A DNA stretch of 64,000 nt from Cyanobium sp. T1B-Tous (GTDB lineage: Bacteria > Cyanobacteriota > Cyanobacteriia > PCC-6307 > Cyanobiaceae): positions 32,848-96,847 of the forward strand of contig NZ_JAGQBE010000002.1 of assembly GCF_024345475.1 (NCBI RefSeq), read 5' to 3'. Under the pieces are notes generated by a model. That model made no database searches, was not told where the DNA came from, and saw nothing but the letters and a program-made list of their open reading frames with translations. This document shows, in pieces, positions 36,415-44,467 of the stretch. Every line of letters starts with the position of its first letter. Position 1 is the stretch's first letter. A program made the translations under genes and the position numbers.

Positions 36415-37374
36415 ATGCCTGCTCGAGAACGTTGGACCGCCGCAGTGGCGGGGCTCTGCCTCACCGTCTTGCCGGCGGTCTTCTCTCCCCAGCTGGGGGG
36501 CCTGCTGCCGCCCGCTTTGGCCCAGCAAGCAACCCAGCCCAAGCCAGCCCAAGTCCAGACGGTGCTGCGCATCGGGGCCATTCCCGATCAGAACCCGGAA
36601 AAACTGAACCGCCTCTACGGCCTGGTGGCCAATGAGCTGGGCCGCCAGCTCGGCGTGAAGGTGCTCTATGTGCCGGTCACCGATTACACCGCTGCCGTCA
36701 GCGCCTTCCGCACCGGCAATCTCGATCTGGTGTGGTTCGGCGGCCTCACCGGTGTGCAGGCCAGCCTGCAGAAACCCGGGGCCCAGATGATCGCCCAGCG
36801 GGACATCGATGCCCAGTTCTACAGCGTGTTCATCGCCAACACCCGCAGCGGGATCAAGCCGATCCAGACCCAGAAGGGGCTGGCGGCGCTCAAGGGCAAG
36901 CGGTTCACCTTCGGCTCGGAGAGCTCCACCTCCGGGCGGCTGATGCCCCAGTACTTCCTCAGCCAGGCGGGGGTGAAGCTGGGCGACTTCGCGGGTGGCG
37001 CGCCGGGCTTCAGCGGCAGCCACGACGCCACCATCGCCTTGGTGCAGAGCGGTGCCTACGACGCCGGCGCCGTGAACGAACAGGTGTGGAAGAGCAGCCT
37101 GCGCAGCGGCAAGGCCAACCGCACCAAGGTGGTGCAGATCTGGCGCACCCCCAGCTACCCCGACTATCTCTGGCTCGGCCAACCCAACCTGGATCAGCGC
37201 TTTGGCAAGGGCTTCACGGCCAAGCTGCGCGCCGCGATTGTGGGCTGGCGGCCGAGCGATCCCGAGCAGAAGCGCATCCTCGAGCTGTTCGGTGCCCAAC
37301 AATTCACCACCGTCAAAGCGGGTGAATACAAAAAGATCGAGCAGGTGGGGCGCCAGATCGGCAAGATCCGCTGA
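36415..37374 (+). CDS. phnD: Phosphonate/phosphite ABC transporter substrate-binding protein (PhnD-like)
   Basis: 319 residues with a signal peptide (about 1-36, ending PPALAQQ). The mature part is a type II binding protein of the PhnD/PtxB class, with LRIGAIPDQNPEKLNRLYG, VPVTDYTAAVSAFRTGNLD, FGSESSTSGRLMP (the phosphonate-binding loop) and GAVNEQVWKS. It binds phosphonate, phosphite or a related P compound in the periplasm. The matching ATPase and permease genes lie 4 kb downstream on the same strand, separated by an arginase and urea transporter module on the other strand. Confidence 0.9.
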   Translation: MPARERWTAAVAGLCLTVLPAVFSPQLGGLLPPALAQQATQPKPAQVQTVLRIGAIPDQNPEKLNRLYGLVANELGRQLGVKVLYVPVTDYTAAVSAFRTGNLDLVWFGGLTGVQASLQKPGAQMIAQRDIDAQFYSVFIANTRSGIKPIQTQKGLAALKGKRFTFGSESSTSGRLMPQYFLSQAGVKLGDFAGGAPGFSGSHDATIALVQSGAYDAGAVNEQVWKSSLRSGKANRTKVVQIWRTPSYPDYLWLGQPNLDQRFGKGFTAKLRAAIVGWRPSDPEQKRILELFGAQQFTTVKAGEYKKIEQVGRQIGKIR

Positions 37375-37436
37375 CAAAACCTGGCCGGGCGGGCACCACA
37401 CCATTCAGAATCAGCCCAGTCCGGCCCATCAGCGTC

Positions 37437-37661
37437 TTGGTCTGGTTGATCGATCTGGTGCTGCTGCTCGCCGGCCTGGTGATCTGGACCCGCGCCAGCA
37501 ACGAAGGCGATGAGGCCTGGTCGCTGTTCCTGCGCTGCATTGCCTTTCTGGATCTGGCCTTCATCACCTTCGGCAACGGCCAGTTGCTGATTGAGATTCC
37601 CGTGCTGGCCCTGGCCCTGACCCTGCCCTCAGCAGCCAGCCTCGAACGGCGGCGGCCCTAG
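37437..37661 (+). CDS. Small two-helix membrane protein
   Basis: About 74 residues from a TTG start (a second TTG lies nine bases on). Two hydrophobic helices: WLIDLVLLLAGLVIW and the segment around LLIEIPVLALALTLP, with a charged NEGDEAW between. The family is not recognised. It lies in the gap between phnD and the convergent urea transporter gene. Coding status rests on helix pattern and position alone. Confidence 0.5.
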   Translation: MVWLIDLVLLLAGLVIWTRASNEGDEAWSLFLRCIAFLDLAFITFGNGQLLIEIPVLALALTLPSAASLERRRP

Positions 37662-37669
37662 AGACGGCC

Positions 37670-37756
37670 ATGAATCCCCGCGGCCCCGATCTGGTTGAGG
37701 TGTCCCTGGTGGCGTTGATCCTGGCGTTGATCGTCTACCGGCTCACCCTGGCCTGA
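37670..37756 (+). CDS. Possible 28-residue single-helix peptide
   Basis: An ATG opens a short frame reading MNPRGPDLVEVSLVALILAL and ending IVYRLTLA: a polar start and one transmembrane helix. It follows the 74-residue membrane protein by 8 bases and is convergent with the urea transporter gene. Its size and shape resemble tiny thylakoid subunits, but it does not match PetL, PetM, PsbX or PsbM as I know them. May be fortuitous. Confidence 0.35.
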   Translation: MNPRGPDLVEVSLVALILALIVYRLTLA

Positions 37757-37764
37757 AGGCCGGC

Positions 37765-39402
37765 TCAGGTGAGCAGCAGGCGATCGACGAACTGCCGCCA
37801 GCTGAGGCCCTGGCCCGCCTGGCCAAACACCGCAATCTCCTCCTCGGCGTTGAGCGGCGGTTCGCCCACGCTGGCCAACAGACGCCGAAGCTCGGCGGGA
37901 TCGAGCCGGTCGTTGCCGTTGGCGTCAACGGGCATCAAGTAGGAGAGCAACCGGCCCTCCCCCAGGCGCAAGCGCTGCAGGCGCAGCATCAATTCACCGA
38001 ACTCCTGGGCATCCACCAAGCCGTCACCATCGAGGTCCATCGCCTGGAGCACCTGGCTCAGTTGGGCGGCCAGGGCAGCCCGGACGGCCGCGGTCTGGGG
38101 ATCGAGACCCAGACCCTCGAGCAGCTCGGCCGCACTGATCGCGCCGTTGCCATCCCGGTCGAGGCGCTGGAATAAAACGGCCACCTTCTGCCGCATCAGC
38201 GCCGGCACGCGGCCCGCCATCAGGGCACGACGCTGACCGGTGAGGCCCAGCCGCAGATTGCGGCGGAAATCGACCAGCAGGCTTTTGGCCAACACGAAGC
38301 GGGCCCGATGTTCCTCCGGGGTGAGGATCCCATGCACCGACACGGGAATCAGGGCGGGGAGGGCCTGGCGCACCAGCAGCAGCCCGGCCCAGGTGGCCAG
38401 GACAAAAGCCAGGGTGAGCGACGGCCACGCCTGGGTGGGGGCGCCAGCCCAGCCGAGTTGGAGCAGGGTGGCCAGCACCGCACCCCCAAGGGCCACCGCC
38501 AGGCTGCGCAGGGTGGGGGCATAGAAAATCCCCCCCAAGGCGATGGCCACCAACAGGCCGTTGTACCCCCAGATCCCCTGGGCGACGGCCTCGGTGGGGG
38601 CACCCACCAGCAGGGCAGTCGCCATCCCCACCAGGGCGCCCGACAGGCCGAGACCGGCCGCCAGGGGACTGGCCAGGGCCGTGGCCAGCGCCACGAGGAG
38701 GCCACTCCAGGGGCTGGAGCAGAGGAACACCTGGCCCACGGACCGGGGCAAGCCCAGGGCCACAGCCTGCCAAACCCCGCCCACCTCGGGCCAGGCCGTG
38801 GGCTGGGCCAGGGGGAGCACCGCTCCGGGCTCCAGGCTCCCCAGGGCCAACAGGGCCCAAGAAACCAGGCAGAACGGCAGGGTGAGTGGCGGTAGGCCGG
38901 TGCGGCGATGCAGGCCGCGGCGCAGCCCCTCCAGCAACAGGGTGCTCAGCGCCCCACCCACCAGCACCAGGCCCGCCCACACCAGGCCGGCCCAGGGCCG
39001 ATCCAGCTGGGCGAAATGGGCGATGGCGCAGCCCACCAAGACACCGTTGAAGCCATAGATGCCCTCCTGTCGCAACCCTGGCTCAAGGCCAAGCTGGCTG
39101 GCCGTGCCGTGGGCGGCGGCGGCACCCAGCAGGGCCAGCAGCGCCGTCGCCGGGGACTGCACCCAAAAGGCAGCCAGCAGCACCAGGCCACTGATCGGGT
39201 TGTTGATGAAGATGACCTGGGCCAGGCCCCGCAATCCGGCCAGCACGGACACCAGGCCTGGGTTGAGCTCGGCGGCCGGGGCCTGCAGCTGGTGAAGGGT
39301 GCCACTGGTGGGCAGCAGCCGCTGTAGCTGGGTCCGCAGGGACACCGGTGGCTGAAGCACGCCCTTGAGCAGGTCGAAGGCCGAATCAGAACGCGTGACC
39401 AC
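37765..39402 (-). CDS. Urea transporter (UT family) with C-terminal EF-hand domain
   Basis: 545 residues. The membrane half (about 45-350) has the two-fold repeat of urea transporters: QVIFINNPISGL and GIYGFNGVLVGCA in repeat one, QVFLCSSPWSGL and GIWGYNGLLVAIA in repeat two, plus LTLPFCLVSW. After a linker come three EF-hand loops: DRDGNGAISAAE (415-426), DLDGDGLVDAQE (456-467) and DANGNDRLDPAE (493-504), all with calcium-ligand positions filled. Calcium gating is inferred. It starts 4 bases after the EF-hand arginase stop; the two are surely one operon. Confidence 0.9.
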   Translation of the reverse strand: MVTRSDSAFDLLKGVLQPPVSLRTQLQRLLPTSGTLHQLQAPAAELNPGLVSVLAGLRGLAQVIFINNPISGLVLLAAFWVQSPATALLALLGAAAAHGTASQLGLEPGLRQEGIYGFNGVLVGCAIAHFAQLDRPWAGLVWAGLVLVGGALSTLLLEGLRRGLHRRTGLPPLTLPFCLVSWALLALGSLEPGAVLPLAQPTAWPEVGGVWQAVALGLPRSVGQVFLCSSPWSGLLVALATALASPLAAGLGLSGALVGMATALLVGAPTEAVAQGIWGYNGLLVAIALGGIFYAPTLRSLAVALGGAVLATLLQLGWAGAPTQAWPSLTLAFVLATWAGLLLVRQALPALIPVSVHGILTPEEHRARFVLAKSLLVDFRRNLRLGLTGQRRALMAGRVPALMRQKVAVLFQRLDRDGNGAISAAELLEGLGLDPQTAAVRAALAAQLSQVLQAMDLDGDGLVDAQEFGELMLRLQRLRLGEGRLLSYLMPVDANGNDRLDPAELRRLLASVGEPPLNAEEEIAVFGQAGQGLSWRQFVDRLLLT

Positions 39403-39406
39403 CGAC

Positions 39407-40888
39407 CTACAAACGGGCGTCGAGCACCTCTAACACCTCCTGATAGAGGCCCAGGGACACCTCAGCCAGGGTGTTGAGCGAGTCGAGATGGGGATTGATT
39501 TCACAGATCTCCCAGCAACACACCCTGGGATCCGCCAGCAGTGCGCGGGTGAGCTGCCGAGCTTCATCAGCCCAGAGCCCTCCGGGCACGGGAGTGCCGG
39601 TGCCCTTGCAGATCGTGGAGTCCATGGAATCCACATCAAAACTCACATAGATCAGATCCACGGCCTGCAGATGGTCGAGACAGCGCTGGGCTGCCTGCTC
39701 AGGCCCGAGCCGGCGCACGTCTTCCGTGCTCAACACGGGAATGGAAAACTGTTCGAGGGTGACATCCTCCGCCGGCTCCGTATCGCGGACCGCCACGTAG
39801 ATCAGATCTTCCAGGGCGATCGACGCCCGGCCCGTGCCATTGAGCTGCTGGAGTTGCTCCCAGAGCAAGCGGGTGGCCCCATCCGGCTGATTGATGGCCT
39901 CGGGATGGTTGTCGTGGCCTGCCGCGATGGCCAAGGGCATCCCATGCATGTTGCCGGAGGGCGTGGTGAAGGGGGAATGGATATCGGCATGGGCGTCGAT
40001 CCACACCACGCCCAGGCGCCGATCGGGATGGGCCCGGCGGATGCCGGCGATCGTGGACGCCGCCGTGGAGTGGTCTCCCGCAACCACGATCGGGAACAGC
40101 CCCCGTTCCAGGGTGGAGGCCACCAACGCGGCCGCATCCGCCATCACAGCCGCGATCGTCTCGATGTGACGGGCGTGGGGGGTGCCGGTGTCCATGCCCA
40201 GTTCCGCTGCCCGCGCGCCCGGCCTGGTCTGCCCCTGAATCTCCTCCACAAGGCGATCGCTGAGCTGGCGCAGATCCTGCTGGCGGATGGCCGCCTGCTT
40301 GAGCAGGTCAATGCCTGAACCAGCACCTGGAATTCCGGCACCAAGGTCGCAGTCCACCTCCACCAGGGCCACCCGCGGGCGGCGGGCGGCCCCGACGTAT
40401 TGGGCCAAGGTCTTTTTCAGCCGCTTGAGATCCGCCAGCGACAGCACGATCGCCGTATCGGCATCGAGCAGTTGCAGAAATTCCTCCACGCTGAGGTCGC
40501 CATTGCCGTCGCGGTCCAGGGCGGCCAGCAGCCCCTCCACCGAGGGGAGCTCAGGGCAGGAGGGGGCTAGGGCGGCGAGCAGCACCTCCAGCTCAGCAGC
40601 ACTGAGGGAACCGCTGCCGTCGCTGTCCACCAGGGCAAAGATCTCGCGCAGGGTGGAGGAGAGGGCCAAGCCAGGTCGCCCCTGGGCCCAGAGGCTGAAC
40701 GCCGCCAGGGTGACCCGCCCATCGATGGCCACCAAATCGCGCAGCGCTTCCCCGTCAGCGGCGGCGACAACCCCGGCCATGCTGGCCAACACGCGCTCCA
40801 CCTCGTCGGCCGAGATCCATCCATCCCCGTTGAGATCAAACAGGGCGAATAGGCCTGCAAAGTCTTCGCAACGGGGGGTGATACTCAA
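39407..40888 (-). CDS. Arginase-like ureohydrolase with N-terminal EF-hand domain
   Basis: 493 residues. The N-terminal 145 hold three EF-hand loops: DLNGDGWISADE (18-29), DSDGSGSLSAAE (88-99) and DRDGNGDLSVEE (125-136), plus one degenerate copy near 50-62. The ureohydrolase domain (about 170-493) keeps all metal ligands: H273 in AGDHSTA, D298, H300 and D302 in WIDAHAD, D418 and D420 in SFDVD. It also keeps the arginase-type TPSGNMHGMPLA and the EINPHLD glutamate. It should split arginine into ornithine and urea. Guanidine hydrolase is an alternative to test. Confidence 0.9.
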   Translation of the reverse strand: MSITPRCEDFAGLFALFDLNGDGWISADEVERVLASMAGVVAAADGEALRDLVAIDGRVTLAAFSLWAQGRPGLALSSTLREIFALVDSDGSGSLSAAELEVLLAALAPSCPELPSVEGLLAALDRDGNGDLSVEEFLQLLDADTAIVLSLADLKRLKKTLAQYVGAARRPRVALVEVDCDLGAGIPGAGSGIDLLKQAAIRQQDLRQLSDRLVEEIQGQTRPGARAAELGMDTGTPHARHIETIAAVMADAAALVASTLERGLFPIVVAGDHSTAASTIAGIRRAHPDRRLGVVWIDAHADIHSPFTTPSGNMHGMPLAIAAGHDNHPEAINQPDGATRLLWEQLQQLNGTGRASIALEDLIYVAVRDTEPAEDVTLEQFSIPVLSTEDVRRLGPEQAAQRCLDHLQAVDLIYVSFDVDSMDSTICKGTGTPVPGGLWADEARQLTRALLADPRVCCWEICEINPHLDSLNTLAEVSLGLYQEVLEVLDARL

Positions 40889-40910
40889 AACTCAAAATCT
40901 GGAGACATGG

Positions 40911-40937
40911 GAATTACCCTCCCACAAATCGTGTCAA
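40911..40937 (-). promoter_or_regulatory. Candidate promoter of the EF-hand arginase/urea transporter operon
   Basis: On the minus strand TTGACA (40937 down to 40932) is followed after 15 bases by TAATTC (40916 down to 40911). That is a perfect -35 hexamer and a fair -10, but the spacer is short. Transcription would start near 40904, leaving a short leader before the ATG at 40888. The 203-base gap (40889-41091) is AT-richer than its surroundings. I saw no NtcA-type GTA-N8-TAC site. Confidence 0.4.
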
Positions 40938-41091
40938 CCAGACAGTCGGAACAACGCCTGAATCCCATCAAAATGTCGTCGAAGCTACGGAATTCACAAA
41001 GAGTTCTGATTGCAGGCCAAATCTGAAGGTCAGTGCTGCGAGGCGTAGTGTTGATGGCTGAAGACAACGGCCTTCACCCTGCTGACAAACC

Positions 41092-41313
41092 ATGGTGTTC
41101 AACGGGTCCCTGGAGGAGCTCAAGGCGCTGGTCGACCAACTCGGGGTGCCCTGCCAGTGGCAGCACAAAGGGGCCTTTGAACTGGCGGTCTTTGACGACG
41201 GGGTCAGCAACCTGAAGCTGAACTGGTGGCCCCAGGGCGGCGAGCTGCGGCTGGTGGGCGACCCGGAGGTGCGCGACACCGTGCAGCGCCAGCTGGAAGC
41301 CCTGCTGAGCTAG
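41092..41313 (+). CDS. Small conserved protein of unknown function
   Basis: A 73-residue soluble protein: MVFNGSLEELKALVDQLGVP, then GAFELAVFDDGVSNLKLNWW and a helical end. The pattern FNGSLEexKxxV...GxxE...DDG..LNWWP recurs in small cyanobacterial proteins that I recall without any assigned function. It sits 16 bases upstream of the phosphonate ATPase gene and may share its transcript. Confidence 0.68.
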   Translation: MVFNGSLEELKALVDQLGVPCQWQHKGAFELAVFDDGVSNLKLNWWPQGGELRLVGDPEVRDTVQRQLEALLS

Positions 41314-41329
41314 CCCCCCGAAGGGCAGG

Positions 41330-42121
41330 ATGGAGAGTGGCGGACCAGCCAAGGAGCCGCCCAGAACATCCCCCTTGACTTCCCTGCTGACCCTCCAGGA
41401 CATCACCGTGCGGGGGCGCAGCCAGCCGCGCCTGGATCGGGTGAGCCTGCAGTTGAAACCTGGCGAGCGGCTGGCCCTGCTGGGCCCCAGTGGTGCCGGC
41501 AAGAGCACCCTGCTGGCGGTGGCCAATGGCCTGCTGGAACCGGATCAGGGCCAGGTGCTGTGGCAGGGAGAACCCCGGGCCCGTGGAGCCCGGGCGCGTC
41601 GCCGCCAGCAAGCCCGCATCGGCACCCTCTGGCAGGACCTGCGCCTGATCGAGGAGCTCACGGTGCAACAGAACCTCAACGCCGCCCGCCTGGCGGCATG
41701 GGGCTGGCCGCGGGCCCTGCTGAATCTGCTGCTGCCCCTCGACACCAGCGCCTGTGCGGCGGTGCTGCAGCGGCTGGACCTCGATCCAGCCCTGCTCAAC
41801 CAGCCGGTTTCGGCCCTCTCCGGGGGCCAGCGGCAACGGGTGGCCCTGGCCCGCCTGCTGCGCCAGGAGCCCCTGCTGTTGCTGGCCGATGAGCCCCTCG
41901 CCAGCCTCGATCCCCGCCTGGCCGCCGACCTGCTGACCCTGCTGCTGGAGCTGGCCAGTCCCCCGCGCGCCCTGCTGCTCAGCCTGCACCGCCCGGATCT
42001 GCTGGCGGGGTTCGATCGGGTCGTGGGGCTGCGGGCCGGGCGCCTGGTCTTTGACCAGCCGAGCACCAGCCTCCATCCAGCCCAGCTCGAGGAGCTCTAC
42101 GCCGGCAGCGAGGAGCCATGA
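41330..42121 (+). CDS. phnC: Phosphonate-type ABC transporter ATP-binding protein
   Basis: ATPase of 263 residues. Walker A GPSGAGKST, Q-loop near TLWQDLRLIEE, signature LSGGQRQRVALAR, Walker B LLLLADEP and a switch histidine in LSLHRPD. A non-conserved leader (about 1-20) may not be translated. The stop overlaps the permease start as ATGA. With the PhnD-like protein at 36415-37374 it should power uptake of phosphonate or phosphite. Confidence 0.88.
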   Translation: MESGGPAKEPPRTSPLTSLLTLQDITVRGRSQPRLDRVSLQLKPGERLALLGPSGAGKSTLLAVANGLLEPDQGQVLWQGEPRARGARARRRQQARIGTLWQDLRLIEELTVQQNLNAARLAAWGWPRALLNLLLPLDTSACAAVLQRLDLDPALLNQPVSALSGGQRQRVALARLLRQEPLLLLADEPLASLDPRLAADLLTLLLELASPPRALLLSLHRPDLLAGFDRVVGLRAGRLVFDQPSTSLHPAQLEELYAGSEEP

Positions 42122-43704
42122 GGCCCGCCGCCCCCCTGTGGGTGCTGCTGCCCGCCCTGGTGCTCGTGCCGGTGCTGGCCCTGCTGCCGGGGATCAGCCA
42201 TGGCGGCGGCTGGGAGCTGGTGGGGCAGTTCGCCGCCGCCGCCCTGCGGCCATCGCTGGATCCGCTGGTGCTGGGTTCGGTGCTGGGCGGCCTGGCCGTC
42301 ACGGCAGGCATCGCCCTGCTGGGCTGGGCCGGCAGCCTGGCCCTGGGCCTGGTGCTCGGCATCGCCAGCTCGCGGGTGGTGTGGCGCAGCTGCTGCGGCA
42401 GCGCCGCCCCGGCCGGCTGGATCCGCCGCCTCCTGGCCCTGCCCCGCTCCATTCACGAGCTGCTGTGGGGCCTGCTGCTGCTCCAGCTGGTGGGGCTGCA
42501 ACCGGCGGTGGCGGTGGTGGCGATCGCCATTCCCTTCGGAGCCCTGGTGGCCCGGGTGGTGAGCGACCTGCTCGACGCCCTGCCCACCGCAAACCTGGAG
42601 GCCCTGCGCTGTGGCGGAGCACCGGCGCCGGCGGCCCTGCTCACGGCCCTGGGCCCGCCCCTGCTGCCGCAGGTGATCAGCTACAGCGGCTACCGGCTCG
42701 AATGTGCCCTGCGCAGTGCCACCCTGCTGGGCGTGTTCGGCCTGGGGGGCCTGGGCACCGAACTGCGCCTCACCCTGCAGTCGCTGGCCTTCCCGGAGCT
42801 CTGGACCGGCCTGTGGCTGCTGCTGGCGGTGATGCTGCTGCTCGAGGCCCTGTTGGGCTGGCTGCGGCGGCGCTGGGCCATGCCGGCCCGGTTGGGGCTG
42901 CGCCAGCGGGCCGTGGGACGGCAGGGGCGGGAGATGGTGGCCGCGGGCCTGGTGCTGCTGCCCCTGTTGGGGGCCGTGGCCTGGGGCCTGGAGGTGCGGC
43001 CCGCAGCCCTGCTGCAGTGGCAGGGGCTCCCCCCCCTGGGACCCGCCGACTGGGGCGCGGTAGCCGCCCTGCCCTGGCCGCTTCTGATCGGCAACACCCT
43101 GCTGCTCACCCTCACCGCCGCGGCCCTGGCCGTGGGCCTGGCCCCCCTGTTGCTGCTGCTGGTGCAGCCCTGGCCGGCGGGGGGCTGGCTGGTGCGCGGG
43201 CTGTGGGCCCTGGGCCGGCTGTGGCCACCACCGCTCACAGCCCTGCTGCTGCTGTTTGTGCTGCAGCCGGGAGTGCTCACCGGCGCCCTCGCCCTGGGCT
43301 TCCACAACCTCGGCATCCTCGGCCGCCTGCTGCTGGAGGCGTCAGAAACCAGTGGGGTGGCCGAGCAGCAGGCCCTGGGAGCCGCCGGCACCGGGCCACG
43401 CCTGGCCCTGCTCTACGGCCGCTTCAGTGGGCTGGCCCGCCCCTACCTGGCCTACGGCGCCTACCGCGCCGACGTGATCCTGCGGGAATCGGTGGTGGTG
43501 GGGCTTGTGGGGGCCACGGGCCTGGGCAGCCAGCTGCTGGAGGCCCTCAGTTCCTTCGCCGGGGATCAGCTGCTGGCCTTGGTGCTGGCCTATGCGCTGT
43601 TGACCTTGCTGGGGGAAGATCTGAGCGACCGCGCACGGCTGTGGCTGCTGGAGACCCCCCATGGTGATGGCCATCCCCAGGAAGCTGGTGGCACTTGGCG
43701 ATAG
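42118..43704 (+). CDS. phnE: Fused double phosphonate-type ABC permease
   Basis: 528 residues, about twice a single PhnE. Two permease halves are joined in one chain. The first (about 45-260) has an EAA-type loop around NLEALRCGGAPAPAALLTAL and LPQVISYSGYRLECALRSAT. The second (about 290-510) has EQQALGAAGTGPRLALLYG and YRADVILRESVVVGLVGATG. One chain could therefore serve both permease positions. Coupled to phnC by ATGA; its 3' end overlaps the SGNH hydrolase gene by 44 bases. Confidence 0.87.
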   Translation: MRPAAPLWVLLPALVLVPVLALLPGISHGGGWELVGQFAAAALRPSLDPLVLGSVLGGLAVTAGIALLGWAGSLALGLVLGIASSRVVWRSCCGSAAPAGWIRRLLALPRSIHELLWGLLLLQLVGLQPAVAVVAIAIPFGALVARVVSDLLDALPTANLEALRCGGAPAPAALLTALGPPLLPQVISYSGYRLECALRSATLLGVFGLGGLGTELRLTLQSLAFPELWTGLWLLLAVMLLLEALLGWLRRRWAMPARLGLRQRAVGRQGREMVAAGLVLLPLLGAVAWGLEVRPAALLQWQGLPPLGPADWGAVAALPWPLLIGNTLLLTLTAAALAVGLAPLLLLLVQPWPAGGWLVRGLWALGRLWPPPLTALLLLFVLQPGVLTGALALGFHNLGILGRLLLEASETSGVAEQQALGAAGTGPRLALLYGRFSGLARPYLAYGAYRADVILRESVVVGLVGATGLGSQLLEALSSFAGDQLLALVLAYALLTLLGEDLSDRARLWLLETPHGDGHPQEAGGTWR

Positions 43705-44341
43705 CGGTGTGTTCGGCTGGGGCGACCCTCTGGAGGGGGGCTGGTGTGAGCGGCTGCGACGCCACTGGATGGACCTGCCCGGCGGTCCTGTGCTCTACAA
43801 CCTCGGCGTGCGTGGCGACGGGCTGGAACGGCTGGCCGCGCGCCTAGGGACCGAGGTGGGCTGCCGGGGAGAGCTGCGCCGCCAGCTGCCCCAGGGGATT
43901 CTCCTGGGCGTGGGGCTCAACGACACGGCCCGGGTGGGGCGCGCCGATGGCCGGCCCCAGCTGGATGCCGATGGCTTTCTGTTCGGCCTGCAGCAGCTGC
44001 TGCGCCAGGCCCGGGCGATGGCCCCGGTGCACGTGATCGGCCTCACGCCGGTGGATGAGGCCGCCATGCCCTACGCCGAGGTGCTCTGGTATTCCCAGGC
44101 CGACATCCGCCGCTACGAAGGCCTGCTGGAGGAGGCCTGCCTGGAGGCCGATGTGCCGTTCCTGCCGCTGCTGGAGGGCTTGCTGGCCGACTCCGATTGG
44201 CCCCAATGGCTGAGCAGCGATGGCCTGCACCTCAACAGCGAGGGGCACCGCCAGGTGTATCAGCGGGTGCGTGACTGGCCGGCCCTGCTGGCCTGGGCCG
44301 ATCTCCAGCCCCTGCACGGCCAGACCCCCCTGGCCTACTGA
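43661..44341 (+). CDS. SGNH/GDSL-family hydrolase
   Basis: 226 residues. Block I GDSGVFGWGD holds the nucleophile serine, block II glycine is in NLGVRGDGLERLA, block III asparagine in GVGLNDTARV, and block V has the Asp and His in SSDGLHLNSEGH. The catalytic set is complete for an esterase, lipase or deacylase; substrate unknown. It starts 44 bases inside the permease gene (a second ATG lies two codons on), so it is probably co-transcribed with the transporter. No signal peptide; cytosolic. Confidence 0.88.
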   Translation: MVMAIPRKLVALGDSGVFGWGDPLEGGWCERLRRHWMDLPGGPVLYNLGVRGDGLERLAARLGTEVGCRGELRRQLPQGILLGVGLNDTARVGRADGRPQLDADGFLFGLQQLLRQARAMAPVHVIGLTPVDEAAMPYAEVLWYSQADIRRYEGLLEEACLEADVPFLPLLEGLLADSDWPQWLSSDGLHLNSEGHRQVYQRVRDWPALLAWADLQPLHGQTPLAY

Positions 44342-44467
44342 GGGCGGAACTGAGGGCGGAGCGGGAGCCAGGCGCATCCCCCATCCGGGTGATGCTTTGT
44401 CCCTCCACTAGGGGAACGGGGAGGCCTGGTGCCGCGGCGACGGTGAAAACACCGACGTTTCGCCCCC

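Noticed and set aside
34933..37404. Minus-strand reading frame of 823 codons
   Set aside because: Antisense to the aminotransferase and phnD-like genes, which have clear motifs. Its own translation has none.
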